A stretch of DNA of 64,000 bases, taken from the NCBI GenBank assembly GCA_022376925.1, contig JAIOJX010000025.1:6231141-6295140 (forward strand), read 5' to 3'. Source of the stretch: Tragulus kanchil (taxonomy: Eukaryota > Chordata > Mammalia > Artiodactyla > Tragulidae). The translations under genes and the position numbers were made by a program. Positions 35,921 through 46,990 of this stretch are shown piece by piece (the stretch's first letter is position 1; the number at the start of each line of letters is the position of its first letter). Below the pieces are notes generated by a model. The model made no database searches and was not told the DNA's origin. It saw nothing but the letters and a program-made list of their open reading frames with translations.

Positions 35921-36730
35921 CACACACAATCCACTTCAGCTGTGTATTAACTAATTCAAGTATCAAGGACAGTGCTAGAATTTAGGAGACTTGGATGAGT
36001 TATACTGATGTCTGGAAAATAAGAATGGATAGTGATTTTGTGGGAAACTTTTTTACCACTGGTTTTCTAAGCCTTGAATGAGAACGGTTAGCTGTTTTGT
36101 GAATCTCCGTGTTGAACTCAATGGTCACAGAGAGAGAACAGACCTGCCAAATGACTAAAAAGTAGCTGGGGACTGCTAAAGCTAGATGAGGAGGAGTCCC
36201 CTCTGGTACTCTGAGGCGTTCCTGACCACCTACAGCTTCCCACACAGCTCGGAACCTCCTCCCACGCTGCCCCCACCACTACCTCGCGTAGGAGTTTATC
36301 TTTCTAGCTATCATTACGAGTAGGGTAAAAACTACTTTTATAAAAACTACCCTCATGGTTACTGAAAGCTGAGGAGGAATACTTCATAAATCGTGGCTCA
36401 TGACTCATAGTTTAAAGACTTAACTAGCAAGCATTTCTAAGATTTCTCCAGGACTAGATTTTTTCTCGTATGAAGATTACTTTCATTTCATCCACATCAT
36501 AGCTGCAGTTTCTGGATGCAGTACTTGAGAACTTTTTGAATTCAACCCTTTCCTTTACAGGGGCCTAAAGAAGATTGATGGCTCTTTCATTTATGCTTCC
36601 TCTAAACAGCAGTTTTCTTTTTCAGAAAAGGTCTTTCAAAAATGGCCACTGTGTGCAAAGCACTCAACGGAGTTTACAAAGAGTTTCTTAAAAACAAAAG
36701 ACACAATTGCAAAAGTCAACACACACAATC

Positions 36731-37065
36731 TGGGCTTCCCCTGGTGGTCCAGTGGGTAAGGACACCGCCTTGCAGTGCAAGGGACGCCGGTTCGATCCCT
36801 GGCCTGGGAAGATCCCACGTGCCGCGGAGCAGCTGGACCGATGTGTCCAATCACCGAGCCGGAGCTCTGGAGTGCATGCGCCCAGAGCCGGCGCTCTGCA
36901 GCGACAGACGCCACCACGATGGGAGGCCCACAGGAGCCAGAAGAACAAAGACGGATGAAAATGGAGAAATGAAAGACCAATGGAAGTGGCCCGCCCGCTC
37001 CCCTCCCTCCGCAACCCGACGCCCGCCCAAAATAAATAAATAAATCTTTTAAAAACATACACTCA
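36731..37065 (+). mobile_element. GC-rich tRNA-Glu SINE (second copy, within duplication 13)
   Basis: Duplication copy of the SINE at 35586, including its target-site duplication (right copy at 37066-37076). Not an independent insertion. Confidence 0.93.
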
Positions 37066-37221
37066 CACACACAATCCACTTCAGCTGTGTATTAACTAAT
37101 TCAAGTATCAAGGACAGTGCTAGAATTTAGGAGACTTGGATGAGTTATACTGATGTCTGGAAAATAAGAATGGATGGTGATTTTGTGGGAAACTTTTTGT
37201 TACCACTGGTTTTCTAAGCCT

Positions 37222-37242
37222 TTGTGTGTGTGTGTGTGCGCG
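37222..37242. repeat. (GT)n microsatellite
   Basis: GT dinucleotide run followed by CGCGC, directly next to an antisense Bov-tA, a common association in ruminants. Confidence 0.85.
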
Positions 37243-37430
37243 CTTAGTCGTGTCTGACTCTGTAGGCTGCCATGCTCCTCTGTCCATGGGATTATCTTGA
37301 CAGGAATACTGGACTGGGCTGCCATTTTTTCCTCTAGAGGATCTTTCTGACCCAGGGATCAAAATCCCATCTCCGGTGTCTCCTGCATTGGCAGGCGGAT
37401 TCTTTGCCGCTGTGCCACCTGAGAAGCCTC
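37243..37430 (-). mobile_element. Bov-tA SINE, antisense
   Basis: Plus strand shows CTTAGTCGTGTCTGACTCTG, GCTCCTCTGTCCATGGGATT, CCCAGGGATCAAAATCCCAT and TCTTTGCCGCTGTGCCACCT, the reverse of the Bov-tA body and tRNA-like head. Mildly diverged. Confidence 0.9.
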
Positions 37431-37754
37431 TAACCCTTTCATCTAGGCAATCAAAATGCAGAGCATTAAAAAAAACAAACCTGCAATGAGAAAGGAGCCT
37501 GGGCATTAGATATGAAAAAAATCTGTCTATACTTTGAAGGGTGAGGATGTTCTGTGGGGTACAGTTCTCACAACCCAATGCCATGAACACAGGGAAATTC
37601 AACTTGTGCTGAGCTTAGACCTTATCCTTTGCCTTAGAGAAACAATCACTCTCGTGTACACCTCCCCATTGTGATTCTCTCCTTTCTCTCACAAACTATT
37701 TGCTAAAAAGCCCTTAATATATTTATACATGGACTGAGTAGAGTATACACCAAC
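37431..37754. other. Unassigned sequence
   Basis: AT-rich. A minus-strand frame of 160 codons (37120-37602) spans part of this and the Bov-tA; its most protein-like portion is SINE-derived, so no gene is called. Confidence 0.5.
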
Positions 37755-37830
37755 CACAACTAGAGAAAAGCCTGAATTGCAACAAAGACCCGGCACAACC
37801 AAAAATAAATAGATAAAATTTAAAAATTTA
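37755..37830 (+). mobile_element. CHR-type SINE, 3' end fragment
   Basis: CAACTAGAGAAAAGCCTGAA, GCAACAAAGACCCGGCACAA and CCAAAAATAAATAGATAAA match the 3' end of CHR-type SINEs. The head is missing. Confidence 0.7.
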
Positions 37831-37912
37831 AAGATCTTAAGGTCTATAAGCTAGTTTATTGGTACTATTGTCTATAGAAGCACCATACACTGTCGTATAA
37901 AATGTATAAGCA

Positions 37913-38234
37913 GGGCTTCCCCTGGTGGTCCAGTGGGTAGGGACACCGCCTTGCAGTGCGGGGGTCGCTGGTTCGATCCCTGGCCTGGGAAGATCCCACA
38001 TGCCGCGGAGCGGCTGGACTGATGTGTCCAATTACCAAGCCGGAGCTCTGGGGCGCATGCGCCCAGAGCCAGTGCTCTGCGACGACAGAGGCCACCTCGA
38101 TGGGAGGCTCACAGGAGCCAAAGAACAAAGACGGATGAAAATGGAGAAATGAAAGACCAATAGAAGTGGCCCGCCTGTCCTCCTCCCTCCCCACCCCACC
38201 CCCCAAAAGATAAATAAACAAACAAAAATAATAG
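37913..38234 (+). mobile_element. GC-rich tRNA-Glu SINE, full-length
   Basis: Head GGTCCAGTGGGTAGGGACAC, B box GGTTCGATCCC, body CGGAGCGGCTGGACTGATG and an A-rich tail. A 15-bp target-site duplication TAAAATGTATAAGCA lies at 37898-37912 and 38235-38249. Well preserved and likely recent. Confidence 0.93.
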
Positions 38235-39059
38235 TAAAATGTATAAGCATAGGAAAAGACCCACGTGTGTGTGGGTATGCACGTACACCTGTAAGTGTGT
38301 GGGGAGGGGTTGTGTATGCATAAAATGCTTTTGTCTGTTTAACCAAAATGCTTCTGTCTGTTCCAGTGCTTCTGGGAGGAGCTGATTCCAGTGAGATAGG
38401 AGAAGATGCCAGGAGGGCAGGCCAACGTTGAGAGCAAGGAGGGAAACGGGGAAGAAGGGCATTTCGTTACATATTTCTAGGACATCTTGAGTTCTTGGAG
38501 GCTTCTAGAGTTGGGAGACACAAATAGCATGCACTGGACGTGGCAGTGAAAAGGAAGTCAGATATTTATCTGGCATCTTCGCCTCGGTGTTCTTCCTCAT
38601 CATTAGCAAACTTCAACTTGCATTTAGCCTGCATTCTCAAGCTCTTGTATTTCCAGCATTAAGCTCGAATTATTGAAAACCAGTCCCTTGAAGATAATCT
38701 TAAAGATTCTTTTTGTGGAACAAAAGAAATCTCTAAGAGATATTTTACAAAATTCTATTTAAAAAATATCAAATGCATTTAATTCATTTCCTGGTGAACT
38801 GCTGATAAAATACACTCCCTAAACAGACTTTAATAAAGCAAAGAAAACTTTCTTGCCTCTGGTGATTAAAGTGATATGTAAATAGGATTTCCCCCTTTAA
38901 CACTGACCTTTTCCTTTGCTCAGTACGTTAGCTTAGCTATCATTAATTATTTAGCAGAAAATTGGTGTCTCAGACATATCACCACACTCTGTTAAAGCTG
39001 ATCAGAGTTGAATGTAATGGTCTTGAGGTGCCCAATTGGCATTCTGTGGATGATGTAAG

Positions 39060-39352
39060 GCTTCCCTGGTGGCTCAGATGGTAAAGGATCTGCCTGCAAT
39101 GCAGGAGACCTAGGTTCAATTCCTGGGTAGGAAGAGCTGCTGGAGAAGGGATAGGCTACCCACTCCACTATTTCTGGGCTTCCCTGATGGTTCAGACAGT
39201 AAAGAATCCACCTGCAGTGGAGGAGACCTGAGTTTGATCCTAGGGTTGGGGAGATCTCCTGCAGAAGGCATAGGCTACCTACTCCAGTATTCTTGCCTGG
39301 AGAATTCCATGGCTCGTCTATGGGTCGAAAAGAGTTGGACACGACTGAACAA
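39060..39352 (+). mobile_element. Bov-tA composite SINE with two tRNA-like heads (first copy)
   Basis: First head GCTTCCCTGGTGGCTCAGAT and GGTTCAATTCCTGGG, a short body, then a second head GCTTCCCTGATGGTTCAGAC and the Bov-A body ending AAAGAGTTGGACACGACTGA. This two-head layout fits Bov-tA3-like composites. Confidence 0.88.
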
Positions 39353-40159
39353 TGACGAAGAGCATTTCTAAGCAGAGCCTCTTTTGGCTCCAAATTACTA
39401 TATTATCTATGATCTAAAGATTTATGTCTTTTGTCTGTTTAACCAAAATGCTTCTGTCTGTTCCAGTGCTTCTGGGAGGAGCTGATTCCAGTGAGATAGG
39501 AGAAGATGCCAGGAGGGCAGGCCAACGTTGAGAGCAAGGAGGGAAACGGGGAAGAAGGGCATTTCGTTACATATTTCTAGGACATCTTGAGTTCTTGGAG
39601 GCTTCTAGAGTTGGGAGACACAAATAGCATGCACTGGACGTGGCAGTGAAAAGGAAGTCAGATATTTATCTGGCATCTTCGCCTCGGTGTTCTTCCTCAT
39701 CATTAGCAAACTTCAACTTGCATTTAGCCTGCATTCTCAAGCTCTTGTATTTCCAGCATTAAGCTCGAATTATTGAAAACCAGTCCCTTGAAGATAATCT
39801 TAAAGATTCTTTTTGTGGAACAAAAGAAATCTCTAAGAGATATTTTACAAAATTCTATTTAAAAAATATCAAATGCATTTAATTCATTTCCTGGTGAACT
39901 GCTGATAAAATACACTCCCTAAACAGACTTTAATAAAGCAAAGAAAACTTTCTTGCCTCTGGTGATTAAAGTGATATGTAAATAGGATTTCCCCATTTAA
40001 CACTGACCTTTTCCTTTGCTCAGTACGTTAGCTTAGCTATCATTAATTATTTAGCAGAAAATTGGTGTCTCAGACATATCACCACACTCTGTTAAAGCTG
40101 ATCAGAGTTGAATGTAATGGTCTTGAGGTGCCCAATTGGCATTCTGTGGATGATGTAAG

Positions 40160-40452
40160 GCTTCCCTGGTGGCTCAGATGGTAAAGGATCTGCCTGCAAT
40201 GCAGGAGACCTAGGTTCAATTCCTGGGTAGGAAGAGCTGCTGGAGAAGGGATAGGCTACCCACTCCACTATTTCTGGGCTTCCCTGATGGTTCAGACAGT
40301 AAAGAATCCACCTGCAGTGGAGGAGACCTGAGTTTGATCCTAGGGTTGGGGAGATCTCCTGCAGAAGGCATAGGCTACCTACTCCAGTATTCTTGCCTGG
40401 AGAATTCCATGGCTCGTCTATGGGTCGAAAAGAGTTGGACACGACTGAACAA
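40160..40452 (+). mobile_element. Bov-tA composite SINE (second copy, within duplication 14)
   Basis: Duplication copy of the element at 39060. Confidence 0.88.
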
Positions 40453-40523
40453 TGACGAAGAGCATTTCTAAGCAGAGCCTCTTTTGGCTCCAAATTACTA
40501 TATTATCTATGATCTAAAGATTT

Positions 40524-40915
40524 CATGCCAAATCAATAATAGGAATAAAAAAATTATCTGGCTCCAGTTAAAAGATATCTTTTCTCTTTCTATTTAATTA
40601 TTTTAAATACTTGCTTTCATTTTATATCCACCAATGTGGTTTCCCCCCCAAATCATTTATACTCATTGTATATTTAAATTTTTGTTTATGTTTAGTATTC
40701 TGGAAATCTTAGCTGTCATCAGCATTTTCCCCCCATATTAACTTCACTTATTTTAAATACTTAAATGTCTTTAAACATACATGATGAAACCAAGACGCAC
40801 ACAAATGAGTTGGGAGAAAATATGTCTTGAAAACTGCCTACAAAGAGTAACTTATTAACTGAACTTTTCTCTTTGGAGGAAGGTCATGGAATAGAAAGAG
40901 CAATTTATTTTTGTC
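40524..40915. other. Unassigned AT-rich sequence
   Basis: C runs at 40645-40652 and 40730-40735 in otherwise AT-rich sequence. No gene or repeat is recognised. Confidence 0.5.
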
Positions 40916-41860
40916 ATACATTCATTCACTCAGCCAGTCTCCATGATCACCTACTATGTGCTAGACCTTGTTCTAGGTGAGGACCAGAAATCACCAGGAC
41001 AAAGTTTCATGTCTTGGTGGAACATAATACTAACTGGAGAGATAGAATAGGCAAGCAACACACAGAATGTGGCAGATGCTGACAAAGGATATGCAGGAAC
41101 ATAAAACCTAGAAGTGGTGGGGTATGGAATTTGATAGAGAAGCCACCACTGACAACATGATGTTCAAGCCAAGATACAAAGAAGATGAGGTGGGTGAGCG
41201 TGTGACTCTCAGGAAGGGAATATTCCAGGCAGACAGAACACCGAAAGCAAAGCCCTTTGGAGGTTGTGGGCTGGAGGGAGAAGAGGTTAGACAGGTATGA
41301 GGGGCAGATTGTACAGGGCTTCTTGACTTTAAAAAGCTGTTGACTGTTACTCTGGGAGAGATTTTGAGGAGAGAAACAACATAATCTGGTTTGGAGAGTA
41401 TTTCTATTGATAGATGGCTGTGTATCTTAGTTGGGAGTCCAGGAGGGATGTTCAGGTCAGAAATATTAATTAAAGCAGCATTTGTATATAGAAAGTATTT
41501 AAAGGCCTGAGACTAGATGAAATATAACCAGCACAGTGAGAGTGGAAGAGAAAAGGTCCAGAGACTAAGCCTCTGGGTACACCAATGTTGTAAGAATGGG
41601 AAAGAACTGGAAAAAAGGCTGGAATGAAGCATCTATTTGGGGCAGGGTTGGAGGTGGGTGGAGAGGATTAGATTGTGTAATGCCCTAGAAGACAAGTGAA
41701 GAAAATATATCCAGGTGGAGAAAGGCTCTGACAAGTCAGGTGAGCTGCCTGAAACTTTCCCACTGGATTTTTCAAAAGTGCAGTTCATTTTGGCAACCTT
41801 GACAAGAGCTGTTTTGTTGGAGGGTTGACATGAAGGCCACATTGGAAGGAGGTACCCCAA
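40916..41860. mobile_element. Ancient mammalian-wide interspersed repeat, family not assigned
   Basis: CATTCATTCACTCAGCCAGT and CACCTACTATGTGCTAGACC, then AATATTCCAGGCAGACAGAA and AGATTGTACAGGGCTTCTTG, and later AACCTTGACAAGAGCTGTTT, follow the order of a widespread old mammalian repeat ('attcattcattcaac ... cctactatgtgccagg ... attccaggcagagggaa ... gaccttgacaagagcagtt'). The first part matches the antisense L2 3' end; I cannot assign the rest. The later part is also in duplication 15 copy 2. Confidence 0.5.
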
Positions 41861-43641
41861 AAATAGAAGATTTGGGGAGTCAAAACAGGTATTAATACTA
41901 ACAGCATTCTACTGTTCAGTTGATCCTGTGAAAAATTAATTAAAGGAAACCTCATTTAAGATGGAGTCTTGTCAGAGGAGCTCCCAGGCACCATCCTCAT
42001 TGCCCTTCGAAGAGGGCAAACAAGAAGAGACCTACCCTGCATATCCAACAGGAGGAAGGAAACATTTCTCCTTGATCAGCAACAGCCCCAGCCAGTGAGA
42101 AACTGTCAACCACCCTGAACTCTCACTTTTCTCCAATGGACTTTTGCTCATAGCAGCTCCTCCCAATGTCCTCCTTTTTCTATAGATAGTAACCTTCCTT
42201 TTATGTGCCTATGGTTTTGCCATAACCTGCCTATCCCAAACTGCAGTTCCTCTACTCTTCCCAAATAAACATGCTTTGTTGGTAGACTAACTGGCTATCT
42301 TATTTTTAAGGTCAACACTCTTCTCTGCTTCCACCCATCAAGGCCAGATGGTAAAGAGTAGAAATCATCATGGCAGCTCATCCTGGATCATTGGTGAATC
42401 ATGGCTAGAGCTCTTCCACTAATTTTGGCTGATAGAATATAGAACAACAGAGATTTTTTATTTCATGGAGAGAAAGTGAAAATCAGTATGATTAATCATC
42501 TCTAATCTAAATCCAACCTCGACTAGATTCAGTACTTGTCCAGTTTCCACAACGAGAATTTTTAAAAATCTCATTTGTATATAGAAAGTATTTAAAGGCC
42601 TGAGACTAGATGAAATATAACCAGCACAGTGAGAGTGGAAGAGAAAAGGTCCAGAGACTAAGCCTCTGGGTACACCAATGTTGTAAGAATGGGAAAGAAC
42701 TGGAAAAAAGGCTGGAATGAAGCATCTATTTGGGGCAGGGTTGGAGGTGGGTGGAGAGGATTAGATTGTGTAATGCCCTAGAAGACAAGTGAAGAAAATA
42801 TATCCAGGTGGAGAAAGGCTCTGACAAGTCAGGTGAGCTGCCTGAAACTTTCCCACTGGATTTTTCAAAAGTGCAGTTCATTTTGGCAACCTTGACAAGA
42901 GCTGTTTTGTTGGAGGGTTGACATGAAGGCCACATTGGAAGGAGGTACCCCAAAAATAGAAGATTTGGGGAGTCAAAACAGGTATTAATACTAACAGCAT
43001 TCTACTGTTCAGTTGATCCTGTGAAAAATTAATTAAAGGAAACCTCATTTAAGATGGAGTCTTGTCAGAGGAGCTCCCAGGCACCATCCTCATTGCCCTT
43101 CGAAGAGGGCAAACAAGAAGAGACCTACCCTGCATATCCAACAGGAGGAAGGAAACATTTCTCCTTGATCAGCAACAGCCCCAGCCAGTGAGAAACTGTC
43201 AACCACCCTGAACTCTCACTTTTCTCCAATGGACTTTTGCTCATAGCAGCTCCTCCCAATGTCCTCCTTTTTCTATAGATAGTAACCTTCCTTTTATGTG
43301 CCTATGGTTTTGCCATAACCTGCCTATCCCAAACTGCAGTTCCTCTACTCTTCCCAAATAAACATGCTTTGTTGGTAGACTAACTGGCTATCTTATTTTT
43401 AAGGTCAACACTCTTCTCTGCTTCCACCCATCAAGGCCAGATGGTAAAGAGTAGAAATCATCATGGCAGCTCATCCTGGATCATTGGTGAATCATGGCTA
43501 GAGCTCTTCCACTAATTTTGGCTGATAGAATATAGAACAACAGAGATTTTTTATTTCATGGAGAGAAAGTGAAAATCAGTATGATTAATCATCTCTAATC
43601 TAAATCCAACCTCGACTAGATTCAGTACTTGTCCAGTTTCC
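41479..43641. repeat. Tandem duplication 15 (period 1093 bp)
   Basis: Copy 1 is 41479-42548 and copy 2 is 42572-43641. The 23-nt tail 42549-42571 matches neither, though it loosely resembles the start of the sequence after copy 2 (CCACAGGAATTTTT). Copy 2 ends almost exactly where duplication 16 starts. A 75-codon minus-strand frame at 41633-41860 and 42726-42953 lies in the ancient repeat. Confidence 0.94.
41941..42310 (+). mobile_element. Possible old LTR, family not assigned
   Basis: AAGATGGAGTCTTGTCAGAG, later ACCTGCCTATCCCAAACTGC and CTCTTCCCAAATAAACATGC, look like a mammalian LTR with its polyadenylation signal (AATAAA). I cannot name the family or its edges. The copy in duplication 15 is at about 43034-43403. 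Confidence 0.35.
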
Positions 43642-43926
43642 CCCCACAGGAATTTTTCTCTACAAAGTATGAATGAGAAATGTAAATTTAGTAATCATTT
43701 TGTAGAGGAGAATACAGGAGAATTTGCTTCAGGTAGTGTATGATATTTCACTACACAATCACATTAACCTGTTTTCCATCTCTGTTGATTATTAGCCTTT
43801 GGGTCTCCCTGTGGCTATCTTTTCCCTGTGAAGTCTCAAATCTCTCTCTACATTCTGTTTTTCCCCCCAATTTTTTATTTGAGGGGAGGGGACTATAACA
43901 CATTAAATTTTTATTGTTTGTAGAAT

Positions 43927-43949
43927 TATGTATGTATGTATGTATATAT
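43927..43949. repeat. (TATG)n microsatellite
   Basis: Tetranucleotide run within the L1 fragment. The duplicated copy at about 45023-45053 is two units longer, the kind of change expected from slippage, allelic difference or sequencing error. Confidence 0.85.
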
Positions 43950-43976
43950 TTACTTATAATGAAGTATAGTTGATTT

Positions 43977-44203
43977 GAGACTTCCCAGGTGGCACCAGTG
44001 GTAAAGAACCTGCCTGACAATGCAGGAGATGTAAGAGATGTGGGTTTGATCCCTCGGTCTGGAAGATTCCCTGGAGAAGGAAATGGCAATCCACTCCAGC
44101 ATTTTTCCCTGGAGAATCCCATGGACAGAGGATCCTGGTGGGCTACAGTCCATAGGGTCCCAAAGAAGCAGACACAGCTGAAGCAATTTAGCACGCAGGG
44201 CAC
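43977..44203 (+). mobile_element. Bov-tA SINE nested in L1 (first copy)
   Basis: Head GACTTCCCAGGTGGCACCAG, GGGTTTGATCCCTCGG, Bov-A body GAGAAGGAAATGGCAATCCA to CAGCTGAAGCAATTTAGCAC. An 11-bp target-site duplication ATAGTTGATTT at 43966-43976 and 44204-44214 shows insertion into the existing L1 fragment. Confidence 0.93.
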
Positions 44204-45080
44204 ATAGTTGATTTACAATGTTATATTAATTTCAGGTGTATGGTACAGTGATTCAGTTATATATGTATGTGTGTATATATATGTGCATGTGTGTGTGTAT
44301 GTATTCTTTTTCAGATTCTTTTCTCTTATAGATTATTACAAAATATTGAGTGAAGTCCCATGTACTATATAGTAAGTCTCTATTGGTTTTCTATTTTGTA
44401 TACAGTAGTGTGTCTTTGTTAATCCCATTCTCCTAAATTATCCCTACCCTTCCTAATACCTTTGTTAACCATAAATTTGCTTTTTTATGTCTGTGGATCT
44501 ATTTCTGTTTTGTAAATAATTCATTTGTATCTTCTTTTTCAAACTCTAGAGCTCCCTGCCATTCCTCTCAACTCATCTGTGCCAGCCATTCTACAACCTT
44601 GGAAACTCCAGAGAGGCTTGTCCGAGCATTAGCTCCAAAACTGAATCTACCCCAAGGAGAAACTTTTGTAACATGGCTAAGAAACTAACCTTTTTTTCAT
44701 TATTTACATTCGTAAATCACTCCCGACTAGAGTTGTCAGCCACAGGAATTTTTCTCTACAAAGTATGAATGAGAAATGTAAATTTAGTAATCATTTTGTA
44801 GAGGAGAATACAGGAGAATTTGCTTCAGGTAGTGTATGATATTTCACTACACAATCACATTAACCTGTTTTCCATCTCTGTTGATTATTAGCCTTTGGGT
44901 CTCCCTGTGGCTATCTTTTCCCTGTGAAGTCTCAAATCTCTCTCTACATTCTGTTTTTCCCCCCAATTTTTTATTTGAGGGGAGGGGACTATAACACATC
45001 AAATTTTTATTGTTTGTAGAATTATGTATGTATGTATGTATGTATGTATATATTTACTTATAATGAAGTATAGTTGATTT

Positions 45081-45307
45081 GAGACTTCCCAGGTGGCACC
45101 AGTGGTAAAGAACCTGCCTGACAATGCAGGAGATGTAAGAGATGTGGGTTTGATCCCTCGGTCTGGAAGATTCCCTGGAGAAGGAAATGGCAATCCACTC
45201 CAGCATTTTTCCCTGGAGAATCCCATGGACAGAGGATCCTGGTGGGCTACAGTCCATAGGGTCCCAAAGAAGCAGACACAGCTGAAGCAATTTAGCACGC
45301 AGGGCAC
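45081..45307 (+). mobile_element. Bov-tA SINE nested in L1 (second copy, within duplication 16)
   Basis: Duplication copy of the element at 43977, with the same target-site repeats. Confidence 0.93.
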
Positions 45308-45816
45308 ATAGTTGATTTACAATGTTATATTAATTTCAGGTGTATGGTACAGTGATTCAGTTATATATGTATGTGTGTATATATATGTGCATGTGTGTGT
45401 GTATGTATTCTTTTTCAGATTCTTTTCTCTTATAGATTATTACAAAATATTGAGTGAAGTCCCATGTACTATATAGTAAGTCTCTATTGGTTTTCTATTT
45501 TGTATACAGTAGTGTGTCTTTGTTAATCCCATTCTCCTAAATTATCCCTACCCTTCCTAATACCTTTGTTAACCATAAATTTGCTTTTTTATGTCTGTGG
45601 ATCTATTTCTGTTTTGTAAATAATTCATTTGTATCTTCTTTTTCAAACTCTAGAGCTCCCTGCCATTCCTCTCAACTCATCTGTGCCAGCCATTCTACAA
45701 CCTTGGAAACTCCAGAGAGGCTTGTCCGAGCATTAGCTCCAAAACTGAATCTACCCCAAGGAGAAACTTTTGTAACATGGCTAAGAAACTAACCTTTTTC
45801 TTCATTATTTACATTC

Positions 45817-46474
45817 ATATTGATATCTCTAAATCAATCTCAAATAGTACTTTTTTTTATTTCTCTAGATAAAGCCTGCCCTTGAATTTTTAAATTAGTC
45901 TGTATATCTGAAAGAACTTTCAGTTAAGAGGCTGGACTCTACAGTAACTTGGCTACAGAACCTTTAGGAAGGTTTTCCAAAGAGCAAATCTAAATCATGA
46001 GTAAATAGGGAACTCACATAAACACTTTCTTTCAACTTTGCTTACCAGAACAAAATACTAGAAGTGGTGGAGAGGGGTTTCATGGTTATATTTTAATGCT
46101 AATGAAAATAATTAATCGAGTCAAGAGTGGATTATGTATGGTTTGGCATCAGAAATTCAGTGTCTCTCCAAACCAAAAGAGTGGGAGGGAACAGAAAAAG
46201 AGGAAGGATCCCTCTCTTGTGGTTTAAGATTTTAATGCAGAATACAAAACTGAGAAAATCTGTTATATAAATTTGCATGTATTATTAATGTTTACCTCTC
46301 AGTCCAATTTGATTAAAAGGAGGTAAGGGTAAATGAGCAAAAGGAATTGGATCTGCATAGAATTTAAATTTATAGTTAACTGGTCTTTCTGTTGCTGGAA
46401 GGCTATTTTTAGTAGCACTTGCTTACCTTATTCACACCCATCTACTGCATTCTATGCTTTCTTAATCCATTATA
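45817..46474. other. Unassigned AT-rich sequence
   Basis: No gene, RNA or repeat family is recognised. Confidence 0.5.
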
Positions 46475-46750
46475 GGTCTTCCCTGGTGGTCCAGTGGGTA
46501 AAGAGTCTGCCTTGCAGTGCAAGGGGCACTGGTTGGATCTCTGGCTGGGGAAGATCCCACGTACTGCGGAGCGGCTGGACCGGTGTGTCCAATTAGGAGC
46601 GAGTGCTCTGGAGCGCATGCGCCGGGAGTCACTGCTCTACTACTGTGAGAGAGGCCACTGCAATGGGAGGCCCACACTGGCCAAAGAATAGAGATGGATG
46701 AAAATAAACAAATACAAAACCAATAAAAGAGGCCAGAAATTAAAAAAAAA
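46475..46750 (+). mobile_element. GC-rich tRNA-Glu SINE, older diverged copy
   Basis: Head GGTCTTCCCTGGTGGTCCAG and GTAAAGAGTCTGCCTTGCAG, body GGAGCGGCTGGACCGGTGTG, and a CATGCGCC motif, but shortened in the 3' part and with an A-only tail. Intermediate in divergence between 35586 and typical CHR elements. No clear target-site duplication. Confidence 0.88.
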
Positions 46751-46759
46751 ATAGCGTGA

Positions 46760-46990
46760 CTTGGTATCTATGAAATGAGTACCACTATAAGGTTAATTAA
46801 CATCCATCACTTCATATAGAGAATATTAAGATCAACTCTCTTAGTAACTTTCAAACACACAATACAGTATTGTTATCTATAGGTACCCAGCTGTACAAGA
46901 CCTCCTGCAAACTTATTTATCTTATACATGAATATGTTTATATTTTTGAGCACCTTCACCTTATTTTCCTCCTCCCCCAAACCCATAGTA
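46760..46990 (-). mobile_element. L1 3' UTR fragment, antisense (older subfamily)
   Basis: ACATCCATCACTTCATATAG, AAGATCAACTCTCTTAGTAA, CACAATACAGTATTGTTATC and CAGCTGTACAAGACCTCCTG match the antisense order of a mammalian L1 3' UTR. Confidence 0.7.

Larger units (their letters stand above)
34928..37219. repeat. Tandem duplication 13 (period about 1146 bp)
   Basis: Copy 1 is 34928-36072 and copy 2 is 36073-37219. The junction shares CTT. Differences include a T deletion near 36303, an extra T near 36622 and changes near 37177 and 37199, close to the copy ends. Each copy carries a complete GC-rich SINE. The first part overlaps duplication 12, so it occurs three times (33816, 34928, 36073). Confidence 0.94.
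38328..40523. repeat. Tandem duplication 14 (period 1100 bp)
   Basis: Copy 1 is 38328-39423 and copy 2 is 39428-40523, with four unmatched bases (39424-39427). I noted one substitution (C to A near 39994). Each copy contains the same Bov-tA composite. A 133-codon minus-strand frame at 38992-39393 (and 40092-40493) is Bov-tA-derived. Confidence 0.95.
43905..44540 (-). mobile_element. L1 3' UTR fragment, antisense, with nested Bov-tA
   Basis: Plus strand shows GAAGTATAGTTGATTTACAA (once the SINE is removed), CAGGTGTATGGTACAGTGAT, TTACAAAATATTGAGTGAAG and GTAGTGTGTCTTTGTTAATC, the reverse of a common artiodactyl L1 3' UTR. Interrupted at 43977-44203 by Bov-tA. Copy 2 lies at about 45001-45645. 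Confidence 0.8.
43644..45816. repeat. Tandem duplication 16 (period 1096-1105 bp)
   Basis: Copy 1 is 43644-44711 and copy 2 is 44740-45816, with a 28-nt unmatched tail at 44712-44739. The offset grows because copy 2 has two more TATG units at about 45025-45047. Each copy carries an antisense L1 3' UTR with a nested Bov-tA. Confidence 0.94.

Noticed and set aside
35431..35934. Overlapping frames of 124-155 codons on both strands
   Set aside because: They cross the GC-rich SINE at 35586, and equivalent peptides occur at the other SINE copies (2293, 12941, 36731, 37913). The length reflects GC-rich sequence with few stops.
38992..39393. 133-codon minus-strand frame, repeated at 40092
   Set aside because: It lies in the Bov-tA composite and is repeated by duplication 14.
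43751..44203. 150-codon minus-strand frame
   Set aside because: It runs through the Bov-tA nested in L1; the peptide is the usual Bov-tA antisense translation.
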